Of a DNA stretch of 33,151 nucleotides, positions 7,548-16,269 are shown one piece after another. Numbering within the stretch: position 1 is the first letter of the stretch; the number at the start of each line of letters is the position of its first letter. The notes below the pieces were generated by a model. The model worked only from the letters and a program-made list of their open reading frames with translations, had not been told where the DNA came from and searched no databases. The stretch is from Myxococcales bacterium (GTDB lineage: Bacteria; Myxococcota_A; UBA9042; JABWCM01), in NCBI GenBank assembly GCA_013360285.1, contig JABWCM010000030.1, positions 1-33,151 on the forward strand, written 5' to 3'. The translations under genes were made by a program, and so were the position numbers.

Positions 7548-9023
7548 CTACGGGGCAACCGGTGGCAGGGGGCCTGGGGCGGTCGGGAGAAACGACCTGC
7601 CTTGCAGCCATTGGTCGATTTGCCTTGCGGATTGGCGGCCCTCCCATACCGCCCACACTACCAGGCTTTGGCCGCGTCGGGCGTCGCCGCAACAGAAAAT
7701 CCCCTCTACATTGGTTTGATATGGATTGTCGGTGCCCACGGTTCCTTTGGGCGTCAATTGTACCCCGGCTTCATCAAATATCGCTCCCGGTTCTACCCCT
7801 ACAAACCCCATCGCCAACAACACCAGGTCGGCAGGGATGGTTTCGGTGGACTCCGGTATCACCTCCATCCGGGTGGTGCCGTCATTTCCCCTTACCCATC
7901 GCACTTTATTGGTCTCCAGCGCCTGAACCCGCCCCGCTCCATCACTCACGAAACGGCTGGTGTGGATCGCAAATTTCCTTTCCCCCCCTTCTTCTTGTGA
8001 AGTGGACGTTCGGAACACCATCGGATACCACGGCCAAGGCATTTCGGCGGTTTTGGTGGCCGGCGGCTGCGGAAACAGCTCCAATTGCACGACTGACACC
8101 GCTCCCTGTCTTAACGCTGTCCCCAAACAATCGCTCCCCGTATCTCCCCCACCCAGAATCACCACTCGTTTTCCTTGAGCGGAAAGTCTATCCCCCATTG
8201 AGGGGGAACCTGATATTGCTAGGTTTTGCCGGGTAAGATACTCCATCGCAAACACAATCCCCGAAAGCTGTCGCCCCTCGATGGGGAGGTCCCTCGGGCG
8301 CGTCGCCCCCACCGCCAAACATACCGCGTGGTACTGCCCACGCAACTGCATCAGCGTCACGTCTTTTCCAACCTCCACATTGGGACGAAACTCGACCCCC
8401 TCGGCGGCTAGTTGGGCCAAACGCTGGTCAAGGATGTGTTTTTCCAGCTTAAAATCGGGAATCCCAAACCTTAACAACCCTCCTATGGCACTATCCCGTT
8501 CAAAAACCGTCACATCATGGCCCGCTCTTGCCAGTTGTTGGGCACAGGCCAGCCCCGCTGGACCACTGCCTACGATCGCCACACGATACCCCGTCCGTTT
8601 GGGCGCGGGCTGGGGTTTTAATCCCCCTTGCAGCGCAAAATCACCGATATGCCGCTCGATTTGTTTGATGGTGACCGGCACGTCATTGATATTCAACACA
8701 CACGCTTCTTCACACGGAGCAGGGCACACTCGGCCCAATATTTCCGGAAAATTGTTGGTCGCATGTAACTTAAGAGCTGCTCGCTCCAAGTTTCCCTGCG
8801 ACGTGGCATCATTCCATTCCGGAATCAGGTTTCCAAGAGGACAACCACCGTGACAAAACGGAACACCACACGCCATACACCGGGCGCCCTGGCGCTGAAG
8901 TTTGTCGAGTGGTAACGTTTCTTCAAACTCGTGATAATGCTGCAATCGTTCCAAAACCGGTCGCCTCAAGGCGACCTCTCTACGAAAATCCAGAAAACCG
9001 CGATGTTTTTGTGTCATAATCAT
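7548..9023 (-). CDS. gltD: Glutamate synthase (NADPH) small subunit
   Basis: A 491-residue GltD, which passes electrons from NADPH through FAD to the large subunit for glutamate synthesis from glutamine and 2-oxoglutarate. The N-terminal Cys clusters for the 4Fe-4S centres are present (C49, C52, C57, C61 in CMACGVPFCHGGC; C100, C104, C108 in CPAPCEEAC). The FAD Rossmann motif is VGSGPAGLACAQQL (about 151-164) and the NADPH motif is LGGGDTGSDCLGTA. The C-terminus has the usual GIFCCGDARRGQSLVVWA. Length is normal for the family. The start ATG overlaps the gltB stop by four bases (ATGA), so the two are translationally coupled; an ATG two codons in is an alternative. It converges on the activator gene, with 16 bases between stops and only a short CCCC/GGGG hairpin there. 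Confidence 0.97.
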   Translation of the reverse strand: MIMTQKHRGFLDFRREVALRRPVLERLQHYHEFEETLPLDKLQRQGARCMACGVPFCHGGCPLGNLIPEWNDATSQGNLERAALKLHATNNFPEILGRVCPAPCEEACVLNINDVPVTIKQIERHIGDFALQGGLKPQPAPKRTGYRVAIVGSGPAGLACAQQLARAGHDVTVFERDSAIGGLLRFGIPDFKLEKHILDQRLAQLAAEGVEFRPNVEVGKDVTLMQLRGQYHAVCLAVGATRPRDLPIEGRQLSGIVFAMEYLTRQNLAISGSPSMGDRLSAQGKRVVILGGGDTGSDCLGTALRQGAVSVVQLELFPQPPATKTAEMPWPWYPMVFRTSTSQEEGGERKFAIHTSRFVSDGAGRVQALETNKVRWVRGNDGTTRMEVIPESTETIPADLVLLAMGFVGVEPGAIFDEAGVQLTPKGTVGTDNPYQTNVEGIFCCGDARRGQSLVVWAVWEGRQSARQIDQWLQGRSFLPTAPGPLPPVAP

Positions 9024-12000
9024 GCCACCGATGCCGCAGAATGAGCGGATTGTTCAGAAATGGCACGGCGAAATTCTTTTGGAAACACTTTTTTGAACCG
9101 TTGTGATTCGGTCGGCCACGCTCGTAACAGCCGCCAGGCAACCGCGCTGTCGGTAAACTCGCGATGACGCATGATCCAACGGCGCAACATGGCCGCATCC
9201 TCATCGCCGACGGGTTCGATATCGACCATATCTTTGTTGCATTTATCCTTAAATAAGCCATCTCGATCAAAGACAAACGCAAAACCACCGCTCATTCCGG
9301 CGGCAAAGTTGCGGCCGACGCTCCCCAAAACGATCACCAAACCACGGGTCATGTATTCACATCCGTGATCCCCAAGCCCTTCGACCACAGCAGTGGCCCC
9401 GCTGTTACGAACCGCAAATCGTTCTCCGGCCTGGCCACGAACGTACAACTCGCCGCCGGTAGCACCGTACAACGTGACGTTGCCCACAACCGTGTTTTCT
9501 TCGGCTAAATAACCGGCGTCTTTCGGAGGATACACGATGATTCTGCCCGACGTCATTCCTTTGCCCACGTAATCGTTGGCTTCTCCTTCGAGCCACAACT
9601 CAACCCCACTCGCCAAAAATGCCCCAAAACTCTGGCCCGCGGCCCCCTGGAATCGAAAACGGATCAACGCGTCCGGCAAGGTTCTCCCTCCAACCCTCCG
9701 GGCGATTTCTGAAGACAACAGTGTGCCGACCGAACGATGGACATTGCGGATGGGGAGTTCCACGTCGACAGGAACCCCATGACTGATCGCGGGTTCGGCA
9801 AATACGACGAGCCCGTGGTCCAATACATGCCCTTCGGGACCCACATGGGGCATACGATGATGTAACGAACCCACTTCCGGACCAAATTTGCGCAACAACA
9901 CGTTCAAATCCAACGTTCTGGCTTTGGGATTGTTTATATCGGTACGCACCCGGAGTCTGTCGACCTGTCCCACCATCTCATCTACTGTGCGAAAACCCAA
10001 CTCCGCCATGATCGACCGAACGTGGGTCGCAACAAAGACAAAATAGTTGATCACATGGTCTGGCTGGCCGGCAAACCGTTTGCGTAATGCCGGATCCTGA
10101 GTCGCAATCCCTACGGGACACGTATTGAGGTGGCAAACACGCATCAGAACGCATCCTTGTGCGACCAAAGCTGCAGTACCGAACCCGAATTCTTCCGCAC
10201 CCAACAAACAGGCGACCACCACGTCTCGACCGGTTTTGAGTTGACCGTCGACCTCCACACGAACCCGATCACGCAGCCCACTTTCCACCAACACTTGGTG
10301 GGCTTCGGCGAGTCCAAGTTCCCACGGGGCACCGGCATGTTGAATCGACGTCAAAGGAGAGGCTCCGGTACCCCCGGAATAACCGCTGATCAGAATCGTG
10401 TCGGCTTTCGCCTTCGCCACCCCAGCAGCCACAGTTCCCACACCCACCTCCGAGACCAGTTTGACGCTGATACGAGCGGTAGGGTTGGCGCATTTTAAGT
10501 CGTGAATCAGTTGAGCCAGGTCTTCAATAGAATAAATGTCGTGGTGCGGCGGCGGAGAAATAAGTCCGACACCCGGCGTGGAACACCGGATTCGCGCAAT
10601 ATACTCATCTACTTTGTGGCCGGGCAACTGGCCACCTTCGCCGGGTTTCGCACCCTGCGCCATCTTGATCTGAATTTCGTCGCTGTTGACCAAATAATCA
10701 ATCGTGACTCCAAACCGACCCGACGCGACTTGTTTGATAGCACTCCGCCGTTCGTCGAAGTATCGTTCCGGGTCTTCTCCACCCTCACCGGTGTTCGAAC
10801 GCGCTCCGATTCGATTGGTGGCTATCGCCAAAGTCTCGTGAGCTTCACGGGAGATGGAACCCAAAGACATCGCACCGGTTTTGAAACGCCTCACGATGGA
10901 ATCGACCGGCTCCACGTCATCCAACGGAATCGGATTGTGGCCTGTAAACTCGAACAACCCACGTAAGGTGGCAAATCGGTCTTCGGCGTTGTCGGCGATG
11001 GCGGCAAATTTCCGGAATATTTCGTAATTTCCGGAACGAACCGCGTGCTGCAACAATCCAATGGTTTCCGGTGAATACATGTGAAACTCACCTTGACGAC
11101 GCCATTGATATCTGCCTTCTTGCTCCAACGGTTCGGTCAGTTCCAAAATCGTTTCATAAGCGTGGTCGTGCCGCCGCAAAATATCGCGCGTCACTTCGTC
11201 CAGACCGATACCCGACAATCGTGTGGGGGTGTTTGTAAAATATCGATCCACTACTTCTTTGGACAAACCAATCGCTTCAAATACCTGCGCGCCGCGGTAA
11301 CTTTGCAGCACAGAGATACCCATTTTGGTCATCACCTTCAAAACACCTTGGCTAATCGCATGGGCATAATTTTCCAGGGCGCGGGCCGGATCGGTTCCAC
11401 CAAGCAGTTCTTGCATTCCGAGGGATAGGATCGTTTGGTAACTAAGATAAGGATGGATAGCGGAGGCACCGTAACCCAACAGGAGGCAATAATGCATCAC
11501 TTCCCGCGGCTCTCCCGAATCAACCACCAGGCTACATGAAGTACGTAAGCCCTGCCGCACGAGGTGGTGATGTACTGCCGATGTCGCAAGCAACGCGGGG
11601 ATGGGCGCGGCGCCTTTTCCGGCAGCCCGATCAGACAAGATCACAACCGTGGTGCCATTAAACACTGCCGTTTCCACTTCATAACAGAGGCGGGACACCG
11701 CAGATTGAAGGGCTTCGGGTCTGCGCGTAGGGTCAAATACGGTCGAAAAAGTGCGCGCCTGTAGTCCGGGGAGATTCAAACGTGCCAATCGATGATACAC
11801 CGGTGTCGGCAACACCGGAGAATCCAGCATAACCTGCCGGCAAGCCTCCGGATCGTCATCCAGTAGGTTTCCCATACGGCCGACCCGGGTTCGTAACGAC
11901 ATAACCAACGCTTCACGTATCGGATCGATAGGCGGGTTGGTCACCTGGGCAAACGCCTGCTTAAAATACTGATATAACAGTTGCGGACGCTCAGATAACA

Positions 12001-13573
12001 CCGCAAGAGGTGTGTCGTTGCCCATTGAACCTACCGGCTCTTTTCCGGTCATGGCCATTTCGGCGAGCAACATCCGCAGGTCTTCTTGGGAGTAACCAAA
12101 CAGCCGTTGCCGACGCACCAACACATCGGCGGGTTCGGGAGGATCATCCGGAAACGGAGGCTCGGGCAATGCGTGCGGCGTGATCGCACGCGTACGAAAC
12201 CACTCACCAAATGGTCGTTTTTTTGCCAACCGTGCTTTGATCGCGTCATTTTCTCGCACTTCACCCGTAGAGATGTCCACCACCAACATGTCGCCCGGCC
12301 TCAGCCGCCCTTTTCGGGCGACATCAGTCGCCGGGATGTCCAGCACACCGGTCTCGGAAGCCAACACAACGAGCCCACTGTGGGTAATCGTAAACCGGCT
12401 GGGGCGTAAGCCATTCCGATCGAGGGCAGCGCCCACTTTGATCCCGTCGGAAAACACAACACACGCCGGACCGTCCCAGGGTTCCATCAGACTTGAGTGG
12501 TAGGCGTAAAACTCGCGTAATTCCTGCGAAAGTTCGGCATGATTTTCCCAGGCTTCCGGCATCATCATCGCAAGTGCGTGAGGTAGAGAACGACCGGCAC
12601 GTAATAACAGCTCCAATGCGTTGTCAAAAATGGCCGTATCGCTTCCTCTTTCATCGAGTATCGGGCGAATCTGGGCGATATCGTCCCCCAACAACGTCGA
12701 TTGCATGGAGCGTTCGCGGGCTTTCATCCAGGCGACGTTGCCTCGCAGCGTGTTGAATTCACCATTGTGGGCGATGAAACGATACGGATGAGCCCTTTCC
12801 CATGACGGAAACGTATTGGTGCTGAATCGCTGATGAAACACCGCGATGGCGCTGATAAAATCGGGCTGCGACAGGTCTGGGAAAAAAATCGGCAACTGTT
12901 CGGACAGTAGCATCCCTTTGTAAACAATGGTTCGACCGGACAAAGAGCAGACGTAAAAGGTTTGGCCAACTGGTAAGTTAAGACTCAGAACACGCCGCTC
13001 GATAATCCGCCGTAATACGTATAAGTCGCGTTCAAATGCAGATGCGTCAGCGGGTACAAAGGATGCAGTTACAAATACTTGGGCAATGTGCGGCAAGGTC
13101 GACCGCGCCGTGGCGCCACACGCGAGTGGATCGGTTGGAACATCCCGGAACCCCCATACGCGAAACCCGCGTTCCTGGGCACATTCGGCAATGATCGCCG
13201 TACATTGGCGACGAAATTCCGACTCCGTCGGCAAAAACAGCATGCCGACCCCCAACATCCCCATCCGCGGCAACGCGATGCCGACTTCGGCGCAGACACG
13301 TGCAAAAAACATACGCGGAATCTGGGTCATCAACCCGGCGCCATCGCCCGTGTGGGGATCGCAACCGACTGCGCCTCGATGTGCCAGGCAAGAAATAGCG
13401 GTCAGCGCTTTGGCAACCACGTCGCGGGTCGGATGGCCGGAGCGGTCAGCGATAAACCCCACCCCACAGGCATCCCGCTCGTCGTCGGGCCGGTATAGAC
13501 CCTGGGCGGAGGGCCAACGTGCAGGAGCCGCAACGCCGTCCGTAGTCCCCTTGTAGTTAGGGTTTCGATCCAT
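9020..13573 (-). CDS. gltB: Glutamate synthase large subunit
   Basis: A 1517-residue GltB, the catalytic subunit of glutamate synthase. The N-terminal amidotransferase nucleophile is Cys36 in DERDACGVGF, exposed after removal of a 35-residue propeptide, as in known GltB. Substrate-binding motifs such as FSTNTFPSWERAHP and AHNGEFNTLRGN follow. The FMN synthase domain shows GAKPGEGGQLPGHKV and STPGVGLISPPPHHDIYSIE. The 3Fe-4S cluster Cys are C1141, C1147 and C1152 (CVLMRVCHLNTCPVG). The C-terminal glycine-rich beta-helix is present. Nothing is missing. ATG 13573 has AGGAA about eight bases upstream. The gene leads the gltBD pair and is divergent from the acidic-tail protein gene at 13960; a candidate sigma-70 promoter lies at 13709-13736. 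Confidence 0.97.
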   Translation of the reverse strand: MDRNPNYKGTTDGVAAPARWPSAQGLYRPDDERDACGVGFIADRSGHPTRDVVAKALTAISCLAHRGAVGCDPHTGDGAGLMTQIPRMFFARVCAEVGIALPRMGMLGVGMLFLPTESEFRRQCTAIIAECAQERGFRVWGFRDVPTDPLACGATARSTLPHIAQVFVTASFVPADASAFERDLYVLRRIIERRVLSLNLPVGQTFYVCSLSGRTIVYKGMLLSEQLPIFFPDLSQPDFISAIAVFHQRFSTNTFPSWERAHPYRFIAHNGEFNTLRGNVAWMKARERSMQSTLLGDDIAQIRPILDERGSDTAIFDNALELLLRAGRSLPHALAMMMPEAWENHAELSQELREFYAYHSSLMEPWDGPACVVFSDGIKVGAALDRNGLRPSRFTITHSGLVVLASETGVLDIPATDVARKGRLRPGDMLVVDISTGEVRENDAIKARLAKKRPFGEWFRTRAITPHALPEPPFPDDPPEPADVLVRRQRLFGYSQEDLRMLLAEMAMTGKEPVGSMGNDTPLAVLSERPQLLYQYFKQAFAQVTNPPIDPIREALVMSLRTRVGRMGNLLDDDPEACRQVMLDSPVLPTPVYHRLARLNLPGLQARTFSTVFDPTRRPEALQSAVSRLCYEVETAVFNGTTVVILSDRAAGKGAAPIPALLATSAVHHHLVRQGLRTSCSLVVDSGEPREVMHYCLLLGYGASAIHPYLSYQTILSLGMQELLGGTDPARALENYAHAISQGVLKVMTKMGISVLQSYRGAQVFEAIGLSKEVVDRYFTNTPTRLSGIGLDEVTRDILRRHDHAYETILELTEPLEQEGRYQWRRQGEFHMYSPETIGLLQHAVRSGNYEIFRKFAAIADNAEDRFATLRGLFEFTGHNPIPLDDVEPVDSIVRRFKTGAMSLGSISREAHETLAIATNRIGARSNTGEGGEDPERYFDERRSAIKQVASGRFGVTIDYLVNSDEIQIKMAQGAKPGEGGQLPGHKVDEYIARIRCSTPGVGLISPPPHHDIYSIEDLAQLIHDLKCANPTARISVKLVSEVGVGTVAAGVAKAKADTILISGYSGGTGASPLTSIQHAGAPWELGLAEAHQVLVESGLRDRVRVEVDGQLKTGRDVVVACLLGAEEFGFGTAALVAQGCVLMRVCHLNTCPVGIATQDPALRKRFAGQPDHVINYFVFVATHVRSIMAELGFRTVDEMVGQVDRLRVRTDINNPKARTLDLNVLLRKFGPEVGSLHHRMPHVGPEGHVLDHGLVVFAEPAISHGVPVDVELPIRNVHRSVGTLLSSEIARRVGGRTLPDALIRFRFQGAAGQSFGAFLASGVELWLEGEANDYVGKGMTSGRIIVYPPKDAGYLAEENTVVGNVTLYGATGGELYVRGQAGERFAVRNSGATAVVEGLGDHGCEYMTRGLVIVLGSVGRNFAAGMSGGFAFVFDRDGLFKDKCNKDMVDIEPVGDEDAAMLRRWIMRHREFTDSAVAWRLLRAWPTESQRFKKVFPKEFRRAISEQSAHSAASVA

Positions 13574-13708
13574 TCAAACGTTCCTGGGTAGCCGCGTAAG
13601 CAAACCCTAATTATGGCGAAAATGGTTGAGAATCAAAGGATGCCGCATCGAGGCAACGAAGGAACTCCCCGTCGCTTCATTCGGGCAAACCCCGTAAATG
13701 TCGGGAAA

Positions 13709-13736
13709 ATTATGGCTAAGGGACTCCCAGTGTCAA
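13709..13736 (-). promoter_or_regulatory. Candidate sigma-70 promoter of gltBD
   Basis: On the minus strand TTGACA (13736-13731) is followed after 16 bases by CATAAT (13714-13709). The predicted start is near 13702, leaving a leader of about 130 nt before gltB. I saw no good sigma-54 promoter on this strand. Confidence 0.45.
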
Positions 13737-13883
13737 CACAAGGGAATAAACCGACATCCTGGAGCTATGCCGAGGCGACATAGCGCATAATACTTCAGCA
13801 CTTCGGCAATAGAGTGCGTTATTTTTATGCACATCGTTTTGGCCTAGAGGGGCAGTATCGTTGAAAAACAGCAACTTATAAAC

Positions 13884-13900
13884 TTGGCCTACAACTTGCT
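13884..13900 (+). promoter_or_regulatory. Sigma-54 (-24/-12) promoter of the acidic-tail protein gene
   Basis: TTGGCCTACAACTTGCT keeps GG (13886-13887) and GC (13898-13899) with ten bases between and the TTGC element. It has CT in place of AC in the -24 hexamer. The predicted start is near 13910, about 50 nt before ATG 13960. The other 300 bases between gltB and this gene hold the gltB promoter and nothing else I can name. Confidence 0.65.
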
Positions 13901-13959
13901 TTAGGTAGGGAACGTGGGCGGGACAAACAAATGACGACGCAGAATGAGGAGTACCTAAG

Positions 13960-14841
13960 ATGAAAAACGGTTTGAAAAATGGATTGATGGCGGCGATGGT
14001 GAGTACGTGGGGGATATTGGGAAGCGGTTGTCTAGCGGAAATTCCGCGTGGCGCCGGCGAATGCGCGGCCCATGCCGACTGCGGCACCGAATCGGTGTGC
14101 TCGCAAGGTGCCTGTGTCAGTGGAACGGCAGCGCTGACATTGGCTCAGGCCTGTGGAACGGATGCGGAGTGTGACTCTGGATTTGTATGTAATAATGGAC
14201 TCTGTGAGGGGACGGATGACGCCGGATTGATGACCTGCGGGTCTAATGCGGATTGTCCGGATATTGCCGCGTGTTTCTCGGACCATTGTGTGCTGCTCAC
14301 GGACGTAAACACCTCAACCGCCGGTCCTGCGGATGACGATGGTACTCCCGATCAAGGCGGAAACAACAATGACGATGGCCCAGGCGATGACAACGGTGGC
14401 TTGAAAGGTGATGACAAGGGTACAATGGATGATGATGGCACCCCTGATCAGGGTGGAAACAACGATGATGACGGCCCCGGAGACGACAAAGGTGGGATGA
14501 AAGGTGACGACAATGACAAGGGTGCAGTAGATGACGACGGTACCCCCGATCAGGGTGGAAACAACGATGATGATGGCCCAGGAGACGACAAAGGCGGCGA
14601 TGACGACGACGACAACAGCGGGCCGTCGGACAACAGCGGGCCATCGGGCGATGACGATGACAGTGATGACGGTGACGATGACAGCGATGACGATAGCGAC
14701 AGCGATGACGGTGACGATGACAGCGATGACGACGACAGTGATGACGACAGCGATGACGATGACGATGACGACAGCGATGACGATGACGACAGCGATGACG
14801 ATGACGACAGCGATGACGACGATGACGACCTGAACGGCTAG
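13960..14841 (+). CDS. Exported Cys-rich protein with an Asp/Ser-rich tail, possible lipoprotein
   Basis: A 293-residue secreted or surface protein. The N-terminus has a hydrophobic signal (GLMAAMVSTWGILGSGC) ending in a Cys; the lipobox is imperfect, so lipidation is plausible but unproven. Three four-Cys modules follow (CAAHADCGTESVCSQGAC, CGTDAECDSGFVCNNGLC, CGSNADCPDIAACFSDHC). Next come three copies of a unit starting DDDGTPDQGGNN, then about 85 residues almost only Asp and Ser. Such tails bind calcium or act as extended spacers in other proteins; the role here is unknown. ATG 13960 has AGGAG eight bases upstream. It has a sigma-54 promoter at 13884-13900 and a hairpin terminator just downstream. 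The homopolymer-like DNA may vary in length between strains. Confidence 0.85.
   Translation: MKNGLKNGLMAAMVSTWGILGSGCLAEIPRGAGECAAHADCGTESVCSQGACVSGTAALTLAQACGTDAECDSGFVCNNGLCEGTDDAGLMTCGSNADCPDIAACFSDHCVLLTDVNTSTAGPADDDGTPDQGGNNNDDGPGDDNGGLKGDDKGTMDDDGTPDQGGNNDDDGPGDDKGGMKGDDNDKGAVDDDGTPDQGGNNDDDGPGDDKGGDDDDDNSGPSDNSGPSGDDDDSDDGDDDSDDDSDSDDGDDDSDDDDSDDDSDDDDDDDSDDDDDSDDDDDSDDDDDDLNG
14332..14838 (+). repeat. In-gene tandem repeats and acidic low-complexity tract
   Basis: Three DNA copies of a unit of about 66-72 bases (starting at 14332, 14428 and 14530) encode DDDGTPDQGGNN-type segments. They are separated by short linkers encoding KGDDKG-type residues. From about 14600 on, GATGAC/AGCGATGAC units run to the stop codon and encode the Asp/Ser tail. 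The period is a multiple of three, so slippage would change length without breaking the frame. Confidence 0.8.
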
Positions 14842-14850
14842 ATGACGCTG

Positions 14851-14905
14851 GACCGCGGTGGAGGAACCGGAACGCTACCGGTATCCCAACCCACCGCGGT
14901 CTTTT
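14851..14905 (+). terminator. Probable rho-independent terminator
   Basis: A perfect 11-base stem (GACCGCGGTGG at 14851-14861 with CCACCGCGGTC at 14891-14901) is followed by TTTT and a T-rich stretch. The loop is about 29 bases and contains a smaller ACCGG/CCGGT hairpin. It lies ten bases after the stop at 14841 and 38 bases before the next start, so the next gene may depend on readthrough or on its own promoter. Confidence 0.75.
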
Positions 14906-14943
14906 CGTATTTTGGGACCCCACATCGTGACAAGGAGCGAACC

Positions 14944-15948
14944 ATGAAACGAACCAATTTCAAACACCTCGTGGTTGGGCTAGGGCTCGTTTCAATGACG
15001 ACCTTCGGCTGGATTCGCTGCGACGTCGAACCCATTCCGTCGATCTCCCAACCAGGTGAGTTGGTGGTAAGCCGCCTGGATTCGGAATCGGGCCAAGTCG
15101 CAGCGATCGGTCGAGCGTTGAGCGTACCGGCTGACTCGACCGTACGGATCGTCAATTTAAGAACCGAATCGTCCACAGATGTTTCTGCAGCCGGGGATGG
15201 GTCCTTTGCCGCCAATGTTCCAGCGGCCGTCGGCGACGAAATTCAGTTCCAGGTGGTGTCTGAATCGGGAAAAGAAGGCCCAGCGAAAATCGAAATCGTC
15301 CGCTCAGCGAATGAAGTCGGTGTACCCAACACCCCCGGTTCGGGAGCAGCGATCACAATCTCGTCGGCAAAAAAAGGAATCGTTGGGATTTTGGGAGAGG
15401 TCAACGCTGTGCAGCCTGGTGTTCAAGTGGTTGCAGGAAATACCGGCAGAAGTGTCGCCACCGAAGTCACGGTGCGGCAGGACGGGTCTCTATTCGGCGT
15501 GATTGATGGCCAGGCTGGAGATGAAATCGTCCTCATTGCCTCGGATGGCGACAAACATAGTGTTGCTGGGCGATTCACTGTTCCGCCAGACGATGGGACA
15601 CAAGAAAACGACACCACAAACACCGACGATGTTTCGGATACGGCAGACGCAGGGTCCACAGCGGATGATGTTTCGGACACAGCAACAGCCGACGATGTCG
15701 GATGTAGTGGCCCTGGCTGCGAAGACGTGGTGGGTCCGTCCGATATCAGCGATAACGACGAAAATACGGAAGACAGCGTCAACGGACCAGACTTGGATGA
15801 CGACAATACCGACATATCAAACGAAACAGATGCTGGGGAAATTGAAGTTGATACCGGCGACGATGACAAGGACTCAGATGACGACAAAGACACCCTGGAA
15901 GACGACGAGGATACAGAAGACAAAGACAGCGACGACGATACAAAATAA
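14944..15948 (+). CDS. Exported protein with two Ig-like repeats and an acidic tail
   Basis: A 334-residue protein with an N-terminal signal sequence (MKRTNFKHLVVGLGLVSMTT) and a Cys at about residue 26 that does not sit in a standard lipobox. Two related beta-rich segments follow. One has DGSFAANVPAAVGDEIQFQV, the other DGSLFGVIDGQAGDEIVLIA. The shared DGS...GDEI pattern points to two copies of an Ig-like or carboxypeptidase-regulatory-like fold. The last 110 residues are Asp/Thr/Ser-rich. It therefore resembles its upstream neighbour in plan, signal plus folded part plus acidic tail, without sequence identity. AGGAG stands about seven bases before ATG 14944. Function is unknown; an envelope or matrix role is inferred. 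Confidence 0.8.
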   Translation: MKRTNFKHLVVGLGLVSMTTFGWIRCDVEPIPSISQPGELVVSRLDSESGQVAAIGRALSVPADSTVRIVNLRTESSTDVSAAGDGSFAANVPAAVGDEIQFQVVSESGKEGPAKIEIVRSANEVGVPNTPGSGAAITISSAKKGIVGILGEVNAVQPGVQVVAGNTGRSVATEVTVRQDGSLFGVIDGQAGDEIVLIASDGDKHSVAGRFTVPPDDGTQENDTTNTDDVSDTADAGSTADDVSDTATADDVGCSGPGCEDVVGPSDISDNDENTEDSVNGPDLDDDNTDISNETDAGEIEVDTGDDDKDSDDDKDTLEDDEDTEDKDSDDDTK

Positions 15949-16269
15949 CCCGCCGAATAATATCATTTAATGTCCATCGTAAGTCACTTAACTCGGATAT
16001 CTCATCGGAATTCCCAGCGTAACCACTGAAATGCTCACGAGTTGCCGGCGCGCAGACGTTAGAAAACGCCGGCGGATCGATGGTCGTAACGTCTGCGGTT
16101 ACGTGTTCTGGTGTCGGCATGCTTCCAATTCCATACCCACCTACCCCACAGCATTGACCCCGAAGCGTTGTCACGTTACCCTAACGGCGTTTTTGGACCG
16201 GGCGAGGACCTTACGAACGTTGAGTTCTGTCTTCGTCCGAAAATGGACAACGTGTGGTGAAACGTTAGG
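15949..16269 (+). other. eutB upstream region with interlocked inverted repeats
   Basis: This 320-base gap has no convincing gene. Two inverted repeats interlock: GCCGGCG (16044-16050) with CGCCGGC (16067-16073), and CGCAGACGTT (16051-16060) with AACGTCTGCG (16088-16097). In RNA the two stems would form an H-type pseudoknot or exclude one another. No sigma-54 promoter, ANTAR-type hairpin pair or cobalamin-riboswitch core was recognised, although the next genes encode a B12-dependent enzyme. Confidence 0.5.

Noticed and set aside
9171..13556. Numerous open frames of 60-156 codons opposite gltB
   Set aside because: All are shadows of a complete and unmistakable glutamate synthase gene.
13706..13728. 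GG-N10-GC spacing on the minus strand upstream of gltB
   Set aside because: The sequence TGGGAGTCCCTTAGC departs from both consensus boxes, and a better sigma-70 promoter overlaps it.
14297..14923. Arg/His-rich 208-codon open frame on the minus strand
   Set aside because: It is the complement of the Asp/Ser tail codons (GAT, GAC, AGC) of the gene on the plus strand.
15949..16269. Cobalamin riboswitch upstream of the B12-dependent eutBC
   Set aside because: The conserved core and B12 box of that riboswitch class could not be found; only the interlocked inverted repeats are present.
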